NCBI GenBank assembly: GCA_018907035.1
Contig: JACCIC010000029.1
Location: 2,390,001-2,454,000, forward strand
DNA length: 64,000 nucleotides
Source: Sycobia sp. Sy_11
Taxonomy: Eukaryota; Arthropoda; Insecta; Hymenoptera; Epichrysomallidae
Direction: 5' to 3'
The position numbers and the translations under genes were made by a program. Positions 10,221 to 21,274 of this stretch are shown in pieces; positions within the stretch are counted from its first letter, which is position 1, and every line of letters begins with the position of its first letter. The notes below the pieces were generated by a model, which made no database searches, had not been told where the DNA came from, and saw only the letters and a list, made by a program, of their open reading frames with translations.

Positions 10221-11430
10221 AAGGAAAGAAAAAAAAACTTTCTTTCTTTTACCTTTTTTTTGATAAGCTATAAATTAATTTTAAATTTAAATTAACTTTT
10301 TTTTATTTTATTATGTCATGTATTATTAATTGTTTCTAACTGATATCATAACTATTATTGGTGTATGTCTAAATCTAATTGTTCATATAAGTATACCTTG
10401 GCCAGGGTAACAATTTGTAATGTCCATCAAGTGGTGAGAAATATCGTTACATGCATATAAAGATTTAAAAATTTTATTAAATTTTAAGATTTTGAAAAAT
10501 TCAAGAAACTACTTATTCTGTAAAAATTCACGGTTTAGTAATTCTGAAATCATGATATCTTTTTAGAATATTAAATTTAGTAAAGTTTTTAAATTAAAAT
10601 AAATTCAAAAGAATTGAAAAAAGCGGTAACAACTAAAATAGTTATTTTTATTCTTTAAAATGGCGAAAAATAAACCTCAGTTTTTGATTGTACAAATTGT
10701 AGTTCTGTCAGTTGTTAATACGAACATCCTATCTCATTGCCAACTACATTTGACTAACTTCAAAAAAAAAATTATTAATATCTTTGGTCTACTTTTACAG
10801 GCAATATTTGTCCTAACAAAAAAAAGAATTAGTATAATAGTAATTAATAGGAAAAAAATAGAACATGATAATGTATATTTAAATTATTGTTACAGATTGT
10901 CTTTCAAAGTCTTGTTTGTAATAAGAAAGTTTGTTAAATGATTCTAATGAATTTCAAACAATTTACCGTATTTACATTTATCAAAAAGAAATGAAATGTC
11001 TAAAATGAAACATGTGAAGTCGCTTGAGTTTCAGCTCAGGAAAAAAAAATCTGACATAATTGTACCCAAAGCGATTATTTAATACCATGCACAACGGCAT
11101 ATTTAAAAAAGATGTATGCTTGTATCTACCTTATACTATTTCTAATGAGAGAGTGGTCTTCATTTTTTCTTCTTCAAGTCTATGGACAAATACAAACTAA
11201 TACAAAAATGGAAACTATGTTTCTATTTGTACAACGGTTAAAATACACTCCTTTATCGATACCCGGTTGTATATGTGAAATAATAAATGATTAATTTACA
11301 CGGGCTTACAATATTTGCATTATACAATGTATCGGTTTCATTTTCCTCAGGGAAACCATATAATTCAGATGGTTTCTTCCGTCTTCGATAGCTTACTCTT
11401 GCTTGGACTACCTTCCTGAATAGTTTCTTC
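10221..11430. other. AT-rich spacer without recognised genes
   Basis: The longest open frame (10660-10941, 93 codons) is rich in I, L, V, N and K, as expected from AT-rich sequence, and shows no motif. Nothing else was recognised. Confidence 0.55.
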
Positions 11431-11439
11431 AGAACATTT

Positions 11440-12420
11440 GCACGTTCTTATTTATTATCTCATCTTTACACTAATTTATCATTCCTGTTTTTTTTTATAT
11501 TTATTTCCTCATTACTCGTATTACCAGTATTCATTTTGTGTCCTTTATTATTTATTTATGTTCACTTAAATCTCTTACTTCTTATTTTATCTCATTACTT
11601 TATCATTTGCATCTATTAACTTTATTTCACCACTACTCGTTATTATCCCTATTCATTTGTCCCTCATTATTTATTTATATTCGCTCAAACCTTTTATGTA
11701 TTACTTCATCTTTACTTTCACTTTGCCCTTTTCATCTATTATTTTTATTCTTACCTTGTCATCAGTCGTTATTATCATCATCCCCTTTAATTTATAATTA
11801 TTCATTTCCCTTTCCTTTCTTATTTTTATTCATTTTTATTCATGATCATTTTTTTTATTTATTTTTATTCATCAAATTTTTTATTCATTATTCCCTTTAT
11901 CATCATTTGTTATTGTCTGTCATTATTTTATTATTTACTTTTACGCCCACTTTCTTATTTATTATCAACTTTCTTCCCACTCTTATTTATTATCTCAATG
12001 TTTTTGTTCACTTTGTCCCTTTATTCATTTTATTCTCCTTCATTTTGTCTTCCTTATTTATTAATTTATATCTTTATCTTTACTTCACCACTATTCATTA
12101 TTATCAACACTCATTATTACCACTATTCATTTTTTTGCTTTATTATTTAATTTATCTTTACTTAACCACTATTCATTATTATCAACTCTCATTATTACCA
12201 CTATTCATTCTTTCTTTATTATTTAATTTATCTTTACTTAACCTCTGATTTATTATTTTATCCCATCCATCTTTGTCATTTATGTTTTACCTTTGCATTC
12301 ATCACTAGTCTATTTGTTTATCATTATTTATTTTTATCACTATTCCTATTTATCACTACTCATATAACTTTTCTTTATCCTGTATTATTTATTATTCATT
12401 TTTTTGTCTTTTATTTATCT
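11440..12420 (+). repeat. G-poor low-complexity tract with short tandem duplications
   Basis: For almost 1 kb this strand is built from T, A and C with very few G. Motifs such as TTATTTATTTAT and ATTCATTATTA recur. A unit of about 77 bp starting CTTTACTT.ACCACTATTC is repeated at about 12078 and 12153, and partly at 12232. The tract keeps one frame open for 236 codons (11538-12248), all hydrophobic low-complexity sequence, which I do not regard as a gene. Confidence 0.7.
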
Positions 12421-12631
12421 CTCACTGGTTTTTGTTGCGTGAGTGCATCTCGGCACTCGTCCTTGCCGTGGTATAGGTTAGGCCTCCTCGCCGTTCCATC
12501 AGCCGACGGTTATGCGTGGCTCGTGGTGCGGGGAGGTAAGGGGAAGGTACCGTGTTGAGCACAAGACGCGACGGCGCGCGCGTCGTCTTTTCCTGGAGAA
12601 GTCGGCGTGGGCGCCTTGTGACTCTTGTCAC

Positions 12632-12632
<1 letters not shown>
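12421..12632. other. GC-rich islet, probable transposon fragment
   Basis: About 210 bp of GC-rich sequence is set sharply between a low-complexity tract and a (TA)n run. No coding motif was recognised. The simple-repeat edge suggests a retroelement 3' end, but this is only positional. Confidence 0.3.

Positions 12633-12681
<49 letters not shown>
12633..12681. repeat. (TA)n microsatellite
   Basis: An uninterrupted TA run of about 23 units. Confidence 0.95.
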
Positions 12682-12684
<3 letters not shown>

Positions 12685-12934
12685 ACATGTATATGAATCT
12701 ATTAAAAAATAACAATATTAAAATATATTCTTGTAATTTTTATATTGTTCACATATATAACAAAGCGTTTCGATGTCATTGTTAATTTACTAGCATCGCC
12801 TTGTGATGGGTGTGTGTGTGCGCGCGTAGGAATGATTGATAATGAAAGAGTGAGGAAGAGGTTTTATATCATTTACAAACTCAAGCTCACAATTATTATT
12901 ACCAATCAGAAGCAATTTCAACTATATGTAATGT

Positions 12935-13040
12935 GCGTAACATTGTGGCTAAGTTGTTAGACTACGAATGAAAGGGTCAGCAATTGGAGATCCGGTTAGG
13001 TAGAATTTTTTTCAGGGATTATTCCAGCGAAAGAAGAATT
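12935..13040 (+). mobile_element. tRNA-derived SINE relic
   Basis: TGGCTAAGTTGT at 12946-12957 matches a polymerase III A box almost fully. About 30 bases downstream, CAATTGGAGATCC at 12981-12993 sits where a B box (GGTTCGANTCC) belongs, with several mismatches. There is no cloverleaf-quality tRNA and no CCA-adjacent acceptor stem. A decayed SINE head is therefore more likely than a tRNA gene. Confidence 0.55.
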
Positions 13041-13639
13041 TAATTCGTTTAAAATAAAAATTGATTTAAATAATTGAATTAAACACTTAAAATTAATTAA
13101 ACGAATTAATATAAATTTAAACAATTCCAAAAAAATTCATTCGTAAATAATATCGTAATGTAGGACATAATTTTTAATAATTCATTGCTATTAATCATAA
13201 AGAAACAATAATTAAGATAAATTTTTAAAACGAATGGAATGATTGTTATAAATGCTCCATAAAAATAATCCATATTTTTTATAACTAAAAATATCAAAGG
13301 AGAAATAAATGTATATATTTTAAAATATTAGTTAAAATTGTAATTCACAAAATATTCTGTAAAGTATGAAACAAGTCAATTTTTTTAATTATACGATAAA
13401 ATAAATATTTTATGCGGTCATTTGATAATATATTAAAAATAATACTGAGAATTAAAAATAGTTCTGAATATTAAAACATAAATTCTGTGCGGAAATATAA
13501 CTTCTATGCTGTTTATTAGATGTTAAAAATGTTTAGAATTTATTGAAAATAACATATACATTTATGAAATTTTGTCCAAATTTCCTATTTATTATTACCC
13601 TGGTGAAAACACATCACGTTTAACGTCTTATTTGTAGCG
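13041..13639. other. AT-rich spacer
   Basis: Very AT-rich, with short chance frames only. No repeat or gene was recognised. Confidence 0.55.
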
Positions 13640-14102
13640 TTTATTATTGTGCCAGTGTTAGAAAATAGCTATGACTATTGTCTATTTCTTAGCTTGCGAT
13701 GAAACGCTTTTCCGTTTTTTTTTAGAATTTAATAATTTAATAATTTTTTAGAATACAGCTTTTTAGAATTTTGTGGAATGATTATAAAATAATATTTTAA
13801 TGCAATAAATATGATATTTTTTATAGTGAGTCAATAATTGAAATTGAACGGCTAATGAATAATTATAATTAATAAAACATCCTTTAAAGTATTAAAATTA
13901 GAAAAATAATATAAATAATTAATTATTAGCTGCTCAATTTCAATTATTGCCTCACTGTCAAAAATATCATATTTATTGCATCAAAATATCATTTTATAAT
14001 GATGCCATAAAATACTAAAAAATTCTCGGAAAAAGCGTTCTATCGCAAGCTAAGAAATAGACAATAGTCGTGGCTATTTTCTAACACTGGCATAATAATA
14101 AT
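13640..14102. mobile_element. Foldback MITE, about 463 bp, arms of roughly 190-230 bp
   Basis: The left arm starts TTATTATTGTGCCAGTGTTA and the right arm ends TAACACTGGCATAATAATAA in inverted order. Complementarity continues inward through the stretch around TAGCTTGCGATGAAACGC and AAGCGTTCTATCGCAAGC. It ends at CAATTGAAATTGAACGGCTA-like and TAGCTGCTCAATTTCAATT-like inner edges near 13868 and 13915. The right arm lacks some bases present in the left. There is no coding capacity. Superfamily and target duplication were not determined. Confidence 0.75.
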
Positions 14103-14790
14103 TGGTATAAACACAACATTGAATATCGTAGATTTGCACCAGGAGTAAGATAGCATCATTTTGAAGTGGTCGCTAAGATAGTACCTGTTTATACGGAAAC
14201 GATGATTTGCACTTTTATTACTTAATTCTGTATTTATGAATATCAATTTCTGGATTTTTACTACTTTCCTCAGTTATTAAAGTTAATTGAAATCCTTTGA
14301 AGACTAATCAATCCCTATGATCCTTCCTAATGGTAACATTTTCTATTAAAATTTATTAGAATTGATTAAATTAATTATTTTGATTTGCCTTGAATCAATT
14401 TTCTGTAAATAAAATTGACAAAATCCTATTTTTCATGTTGATTAAACTAAAGTTAATTAACAATATTGAAACTTTGTCAATTTTTATACTTTATACTACA
14501 ATGTTTTATACTTGAATTTGACCTTAATTATTGAAAATTAAATGTAATTTTTATAATGAATATATATGATAAAGATAGAAAATTTGCTTTTTAATAGAAT
14601 TCTTTTACAGTTTAAATTCACATGTTATTTTAAAATAATTATAGAATTTAATTGAATATTTCTTCATCTTTTCTAATAGTTTGTGAGGTCATTTGATATA
14701 TTTTATTTAGGTTAAATAATGGTTACAATTAATAATAATCTTTAATTAAGCAAGAATCAGTAAAGCAATTGAAATTGAAGACATACGTGG
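14103..14790. other. AT-rich spacer
   Basis: No gene or clear repeat was seen. The minus frame at 14040-14246 overlaps the MITE arm and is not meaningful. Confidence 0.5.
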
Positions 14791-14799
14791 ATCAATTTT

Positions 14800-15281
14800 A
14801 CAGGGAATGAGATGTTTCGTTTTTGGGCACCATCCAGGGTAAGGGCCACTAGAATTTGCAGTCTACATTTCAAAAATGAAGATTTTGTTAATGCAGATAA
14901 ACAACGATTAAGGCATGGACGAATTCCTATTTAGTGGCGCGAAATGACAGGTACAAGTACAATAAGCAAAATGTCAGCGTCGGTTAAGCAAACAATGGAA
15001 ATAACCGACGTTTCGACTTGCATAGAAGAGCAATGTTCTGAACAACATCATTCTTCTACTAATAGACTATCGGTTATTATAGATAATCCAAACTTTATAG
15101 GCATTTTTGAAATAAAAAAACCTGATATAACATACCCTTCTGGTAAAAGTTTATTTTGTAATTTTGATGGAGATGATTTTGATATTAATTATTTAAATTA
15201 CGAACGAAATGTCCATAAAGTTTGGAAAGGTGAAAACAGTAACTTTAATTCAGAACCAATTGAAGGCATATCTTCTAATAC
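14800..15281 (+). pseudogene. THAP-domain protein relic, P-element-like
   Basis: The plus strand encodes WAPSRVRATRICSLHFKNED, then a short gap, then QRLRHGRIPI. This is the second half of a THAP zinc-binding domain (the C.LHF.-.DF..., ...RL..G.IP pattern). THAP domains bind DNA in P-element transposases and in THAP proteins. A TTTTACAG splice-acceptor-like site precedes it at about 14801. A stop follows IPI, and an open frame of 123 codons (14944-15315) continues with acidic low-similarity sequence. It is cut at about 15282 by the LTR, whose first bases extend the frame artificially. No transposase catalytic part was found. Confidence 0.55.
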
Positions 15282-15361
15282 TGAAAGCGTGCAAAGGTCG
15301 CGACGACTACTGTAGAAGGTAGTCGACGCGACCGCCAAAAACCGAAGCCTAGAGAGAGTGC

Positions 15362-15368
15362 AATACAT

Positions 15369-15399
<31 letters not shown>
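15362..15399 (+). repeat. (TC)n microsatellite within LTR
   Basis: A run of about 18 TC units. The minus copy of the LTR has a shorter GAGA run at the matching place, so the tract expands and contracts within the family. Confidence 0.93.
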
Positions 15400-15401
<2 letters not shown>

Positions 15402-15700
15402 CACTAAGCTTAACTCCGAAAACTACGTTAGAGGGGATACTCTAACGTAGGGGACACTGCGCGCGGCGAGAGAGAGCCGCGTCAAGTGTATTAGGCTGGC
15501 GGCCGCTATCCCCCTCTAATACATGCCGCACGTACACTATCGTACTATCTCGTCGAATGACACGCGCCAGCAGCGAATACTACCGTAGGCCAACGCGCAA
15601 GCCTTATACTAGCGCGCATTCCAGCATATACAACGGGTGTTCTAAAACGAATTCACCCGCTGTATTTAATTAATATAATTAATTAAATATTATTCACACC

Positions 15701-15703
<3 letters not shown>

Positions 15704-15771
<68 letters not shown>
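15704..15771 (+). repeat. (TA)n(TG)n compound microsatellite within LTR
   Basis: A TA run to about 15742 passes into a TG run to about 15771. Confidence 0.95.
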
Positions 15772-15774
<3 letters not shown>

Positions 15775-15945
15775 ACTATTGTATGTGTATTAAATGATGT
15801 TTGTACGCAGCAATCGACTGCCTTATAATTATAATTGCGAAAATTATAATTAATATTAATTATTATTATTATGAATAGTATTATTATAAATCGGCGGCTC
15901 GTTCGATATTATACGAGCGGCGACGATAATACCCGATAATTTTAT

Positions 15946-15953
15946 TATAAAAG
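15946..15953 (+). promoter_or_regulatory. TATA box of LTR-H
   Basis: TATAAAAG followed by GGCCTGCAAAAGGC. The same box lies at 38369-38377 (minus) in the second copy, within the well-conserved stretch TATAAAAGGGCCTGCAAAAG. Transcription would start about 25-30 bases downstream, which places the hairpin repeats in the transcript leader. Confidence 0.75.
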
Positions 15954-16625
15954 GGCCTGCAAAAGGCAAAATTAGGGAGTTTGTCCAGTGAAACGGCTGA
16001 CTCGAAGTCGGGTCACTTGAGCTCCTCCCGGAGTTAACTCTAGTCCAGAGCTCGATTAATCCTGACCAAATTTATCACTACCGAAATTATTAACTTGATC
16101 TCTGTTGCGAGGCGCTCCTCAAAAGATCAGCAGTTCTCTTATCCTGTAAAATTTTATTACCTATTAACTCTTGATCCAGGTTGCGAGGCGTTCCTCAAAA
16201 GACCAGCGGAGCTAATTTTACTTTAGTTTTATACCTAGAATCAATTCTACCTGATACAGTTAAATTCCCCGCGTGGAAAATAGCACCGGGTATCCGTGCG
16301 GAAACTAGTGCCGCATTAATGAATTTCACGGAAACTAGCGTGCGGTTAAATAAATTGTATTATTATAAGTTTATAAATATAATTTATTAAGTTTTATACT
16401 AAGTTTATTAAGTAATTATTTTGTTTTATTTTTTTGTTACAGAACCGTGACAGTTTGGAGTATTTTTATTGAATAAATTAATTTTTCTATTTTTCTAACA
16501 AAATATACTGTGTTATAAAATTATTTTCCCGATCCGCCGTCCAATTCCGAATATACTTCCTCCCCTCTCAAATTACGCTGGAATAATACCGCGTAAGCTA
16601 TCCCGAGGGAGATAGGAACGTTACG

Positions 16626-16643
16626 TGGCGCCCGAACAGGGAC
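16626..16643 (+). other. Primer-binding site for tRNA-Lys
   Basis: TGGCGCCCGAACAGGGAC is an 18-base complement of the 3' end of tRNA-Lys, the primer used by several retroviruses and insect LTR elements. It directly follows the LTR end, as expected for priming of minus-strand DNA synthesis. Confidence 0.9.
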
Positions 16644-16804
16644 TAGTTTAATAAATCCGTAAAATTAATATTTGATTAAATTTCTTATTTCTGTAATAAC
16701 GGAATAATTTCTTTAAAGGGAAATTTTAAAATTATTTAAACAAAAACCGCATTTTTTCGATTCGTGTGAAAAGAGCCTAGTGGCGTGTTAAGCGACTTAA
16801 CTCC

Positions 16805-17905
16805 AATGCCAGTTTCATAATGAAGACGAATTTTTGATTCTGCAGAAAATCAAGACTTTCTTTTCTGTCATTGTAGAAATTTCAAATTGAGTATTATGAT
16901 TTTGTGCTAAAATGGATAATCCATAATCAGTTTAAAAAATGTATTTTTAATATTTTATGCTTATATAATATTGTAGGAACAGAAAGAGAAACTTCATTAA
17001 ATGTCTCCAATATTAAAAATATAAATAATAATATAAAACAAAAATTTAACTTTTTAATTTTTAATAATTATACGCTTTCTAAATTATATCTACAAGATTT
17101 AAGATTTACATTCTACAATGTTTTACAATAGTTATTGGTATGATAAACATATTGATAAATAATTCGTGTAATTCCGATTTAGGACAAAGATTAGTCATTT
17201 TACACATAAACTAATAATGAAATGATTCTGTTTGTTTGTTTATAATATTACAGTGATTGTGGACATAACCTCACTTATGATAAAATAATATATTAATGAA
17301 TTTGTTAAAAATACATTATATGAATTACTTATGTATATTATAGAGTAATTGCAATAATTTATTTTATTCTGAAAAGTATAGTAAAAAATTTTAAAGAACA
17401 TATAATAAACCGTTTATAATTTTAAATATATATTACTTAATATATATAATTGAATACAGAGCTGTTTCGAAAAATTTGTCAAATTTATATAAAAAAGTGA
17501 TAAAAATTCTAGATAGATAGATTACGTATAGATTTTGATTCGCTTGATTACAAATATTATAGAAATTGATAACAAAAAAGTTTTCGGAAAAAATTAAATA
17601 AAAAATTATAGATGAGATCAATATATAAAACTTATTTTCCATGCAATTTTTCTCTATAAGAAAAAAATAAAATCGAATACAAAAAGATCGATTAAAAAAG
17701 AAATGGAAAAGAGAAAGAAATGGTGAAAAAAAAATTTGTGAGATAAAAAAAATTGATAAAAATCAAACCAGTTTAAAGAACATAAGATAAAATCCAGAAA
17801 AAATTAGTTCAAAAAAATAAAAAAATAAGTTTAAATAAAATTAGTTTTAAAAAACGTAATAAAGAAAAGTACGAAATATTGATAGACTATTACTGTGGTG
17901 CTAAA
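16805..17905 (+). repeat. Left arm of the large inverted repeat
   Basis: It pairs with the right arm over essentially its full length, with scattered mismatches. It includes a minus frame at 17433-17642 whose translation is closely matched by a plus frame at 18979-19188. That match reflects the inverted repeat rather than a gene. Confidence 0.78.
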
Positions 17906-19990
17906 AAGGGGAAAATAATTTTTCCAAAAATAATATACCATTAATATTATCACACTCAAATGGCCTTAGTGACAATATCCAAGACATCGAACCTAAAGAA
18001 TCAATTTGATTTTTCGGAGTCAGTGCCAAACAATCCAATTTAACTATATCAATTAATTTCTTTTCACGCGTTGATGAGTTTTTGATTTATAGAATTGATT
18101 AAAAAGGGCTTAGTCGGATAATATGATCGAAAATGCTCGAACAGTATTTGTAATAAGACTGTATCATCATGTCAAATGTAATAAAAAACTCTTTTTTTCA
18201 GATTTTCGTACCTCAAAGTGGTCCGGCGATACTTGCAGTTCCAAAGAAATCTCCGAACGTTGTTTCTAAATATCGTAGCTTCTAAAATAGTTAACGGAAT
18301 CAGCTGTACATAAAAAATTTTATTTTTAAAAGATCTTTCAAACAAAAAATTTTATATAAAACATGAGTTTTATTCTATTACTTAATGTCGTTTATTACTA
18401 TTATTTTAACTAATAATAATACATTGGTAGATTTTTAATCAGTAAACTAAAAATATTTATATATGTAAACTTTTTCGTGAAAAAACAAAAACAATTGTTC
18501 GTAGATAAGAACAATATTCATATAAAATATTTTTCGGGAATATTCCGAAATACCTTAATAAAAAATAAATTATATAACCAAATTACAGCTGACAACAATC
18601 GACCATTAAAACCCATGGCTAAGTACATTATATATGTATCCTCACAAATAACAGCATGTATACGAGTTTTTAAACTCTTAGTTTAGTCAGAGATAATAAG
18701 CAGTTTTACGGCAGTAGTCTATCCATATTTCGTACTTTTTTTACAATTTTACATAACTAATGTTATTTCAATGTATTTTTTGAAATTGGTTTTATTTAAA
18801 CATTTTTTTAAAATTTTTTAACTAATTTTTTTTGGATTTTTATATGTTTTTTTAATCTCTTTCGATTTTTATCAATTTTTTTTATCTCACAATTTTTTTT
18901 TCACCAATTATTTTTCTACCATTTCTTTTTTAAACGATCTCTTTGTATTCGGTTTTTTTTCTTTTAGAGAAAAATTTCATGGAAAATAAGTGTTATATTC
19001 TGATCTCATCTATAATTTTTTATTCAATTATTTCCAAAAACTTTTTTGTTATCAATTTCTATAATATTTATAATCAAGCGACTCAAAATATATACGTAAT
19101 CTATCTATCTAGAATTATTATCAGTTTTTTATATAAATTTGACAAGTTTCTCGAGACAACTCTGTATTCAATTACATATATTAAATAATATTTTGTACTA
19201 TAATTTTCAGAATTGAATAAATTATTGTAATTACTCTATAATCTACATAAGTAAATCCGATAATTTATTTTTAATCATTTCTTCAATAGGGAATTTTATC
19301 ATAAGTGAGGTTATGTCCACAATCACTGTAATATTATAAACAAACAAACGGAATCATTTCATTATTAGTTTATGTATAAAATAACTCTATTTCTTAGACT
19401 AATATTTGTGTTAAATCGGAATTACACGAATTATTTATCAATATGTTTATCATACCAATAACTAATAATACAGAGTAGATTAAAATAAATGTAAATGAAA
19501 AGAATGCTATTTGAATGTGAAGGAAACTAGAAATAATGTATGTAATTTATAAATTATATTTAATATGTAGTATCAGATACATGGGTTGATCAACTACGTT
19601 ATCATTAAAATCTAAGTCAAACTCGTATTTTTTAAAAATATGTTTAAGCTCATGTCATAACTTATAGTTATTTAAAATGCTTATACATTTTTTTATTCAT
19701 AATGTATATTGCAAAAAATACAAAACTTCAAATTCTATCCTATTGTAAAATGTTGTAGAATGTAAATCTTATATCTTGTAGTTATAATTTAGATAACGCA
19801 TAACTTTTAAACTCAGTTTTTTAACTGAGTTAAAAAACTTCTATACTTTTATTTTATTTTATTTTAACATTTAATAGCAAGAATTTCATTTTCTATTTTT
19901 GATTTATATTATTATTTATACGTTTAATATCGGAGACAATTAATGGTTTTTCTCTTTTTGTTCCTACGCGTTATTTACTACAATATATTA

Positions 19991-21269
19991 GGAGTGTGAA
20001 TAAGTCTTTCCCGTTTTTTGTAAGAGATGGCGCCACCAATACTGTGCGAGTATTCAATGGTTACATATGTCATAATCAAAGCTTATTCATATGTCAACAA
20101 TTCCATACTAACACATTAGTTAAAATTTTTTCGCATCATACATTTTTGATATCGTGAAAATGTCGAAATTTGAACCGAGTCGACGTCATTTGCGGGAAGT
20201 TTCACTTTATTGGTTCAATTTGAAGAAATCTGCTGCCGAGACGCATCGATTGCTTCAGGAGGCTTATGGAGAAGGTTGTGTCGATGATTCAAGTGTTCGC
20301 GGATGGTTTCGACGCTTCAAAAGCGGTGATTTCGACGTGGAAGACAAGGAGCGTTCCGGGCGGCCGCAAATCTTTGAAGATCGAGAATTGGCGACTTTGC
20401 TTGATGAAGATTCTTGTCAAACGCAAGAAGAACTTACTGAAGCATTGGGAGTTGACCGAACAACCATTTCCAAGCGTTTGAAAGCCATGGGAATGATCCA
20501 AAAGCAAGGAAATTGGGTGCCGTACGAACTGAAGCTGAGAGACGTCGAACGGCGTTTTTTCACTTGCGAACAGCTGCTTCAGCGACATAAACGAAAGGGT
20601 TTTCTGCATCGTATCGTGACTGGCGATGAAAAGTGGATACGTTACGATAATCCGAAGCGAAGAAAATCATGGGGACTACTCGGCCATGCATCATCATCGA
20701 CGGCCAAGCCAAATATTCATGGCGCCAAGCTCATGCTCTGTATATGGTGGGACCAGCTAGGTGTGGTTTACTATGAGCTTCTGAAACCGAATGAAAGGAT
20801 CACAGGCGAGGTCTATCGACGACAATTGATGCGTTTGAGCCGCGCACTGCGAGAAAAACGGCCACAATACTCCGACAGGCACGACAAAGTTATTTTGCAA
20901 CATGACAATGCTCGCCCACATGTTGCACCGCCGGTGAAAACATACTTAGAAACGCTCAAATGGGAAGTCCTACCCCACCCGCCGTATAGTCCAGACGTTG
21001 CTCCGTCTGATTACCATCTCTTCAGATCGATGACGCATGGCCTGGCTGACCAGCACTTCCATTCCTACGAGGAAGCCAAAAAATGGGTGGATGACTGGAT
21101 AGAGGCCAAACCGGTCGAATTTTTTCGCAACGGGATTCGTATGTTGCCAGAAAGATGGGAAAAAGTTGTAGCTAGCGATGGCCAATACTTTCAATAATTC
21201 ATTTGTAACCATTTTTTCACAATAAAGGCTCAAAATTTGAAAAAAAACGGGAAAGACTTATTCACATAC
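19991..21269 (+). mobile_element. Complete Mos1-like mariner element, about 1.28 kb
   Basis: Terminal inverted repeats of about 28-30 bp are present: left GGAGTGTGAATAAGTCTTTC, right GAAAGACTTATTCACATACC, with two or three mismatches near the tip. A TA dinucleotide precedes the left end (19989-19990). The base pair after the right end reads TG, so the target duplication has changed or was lost. The element sits inside the right arm of the large inverted repeat and is younger than that repeat. Confidence 0.93.
20154..21197 (+). CDS. Mariner transposase, mauritiana-like, intact
   Basis: A 347-codon frame without stops, matching the usual 340-350 residues. An N-terminal pair of helix-turn-helix domains (about residues 1-115; SGDFDVEDKERSGRP linker) recognises the terminal repeats. 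The NWVPYEL motif (WVPHEL in relatives) stands near residue 122. The DD34D catalytic triad is complete: D in VTGDEKW, D in LQHDNARPH, and D in SPDVAPSDYHLF with 34 residues between the last two. The C-terminus LPERWEKVVASDGQYF is the conserved end. Transposase cuts and rejoins the element as DNA at TA sites in the nucleus. The first ATG at 20154 is followed by a second Met two codons on (20160), which is an equally good start. Intactness suggests recent arrival, although activity is unproven. Confidence 0.95.
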   Translation: MKMSKFEPSRRHLREVSLYWFNLKKSAAETHRLLQEAYGEGCVDDSSVRGWFRRFKSGDFDVEDKERSGRPQIFEDRELATLLDEDSCQTQEELTEALGVDRTTISKRLKAMGMIQKQGNWVPYELKLRDVERRFFTCEQLLQRHKRKGFLHRIVTGDEKWIRYDNPKRRKSWGLLGHASSSTAKPNIHGAKLMLCIWWDQLGVVYYELLKPNERITGEVYRRQLMRLSRALREKRPQYSDRHDKVILQHDNARPHVAPPVKTYLETLKWEVLPHPPYSPDVAPSDYHLFRSMTHGLADQHFHSYEEAKKWVDDWIEAKPVEFFRNGIRMLPERWEKVVASDGQYFQ

Positions 21270-21274
21270 CTGAT

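Larger units (their letters stand above)
15282..16625 (+). mobile_element. Long LTR (about 1.34 kb), family LTR-H, plus orientation
   Basis: Sequence similarity to the minus-strand copy at 37489-38983 runs from GCAAAGGTCGCGACG near the start to GGAACGTTAC at the end. A TATA box lies at 15946-15953 and a tRNA-Lys primer-binding site follows immediately at 16626. This is therefore a 5' LTR, with U3 upstream of about 15975 and R/U5 downstream. Two hairpin-core repeats (GCGAGGCG..CCTCAAAAGA) remain at about 16107 and 16172. About 160 bp of internal sequence follow before the inverted-repeat element at 16805. The start base is uncertain by a few positions. Confidence 0.8.

Noticed and set aside
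11538..12248. 236-codon plus ORF with many hydrophobic residues, like a membrane protein
   Set aside because: It lies wholly in a G-poor low-complexity tract. Absence of G removes TAG and TGA and leaves only TAA, so the open frame is a composition effect. No non-repetitive motif.
17433..19188. Two similar roughly 69-codon ORFs on opposite strands (17433-17642 and 18979-19188)
   Set aside because: They are the two arms of the large inverted repeat. Translations are AT-driven (F, I, Y, N, K) and give no sign of selection as protein.
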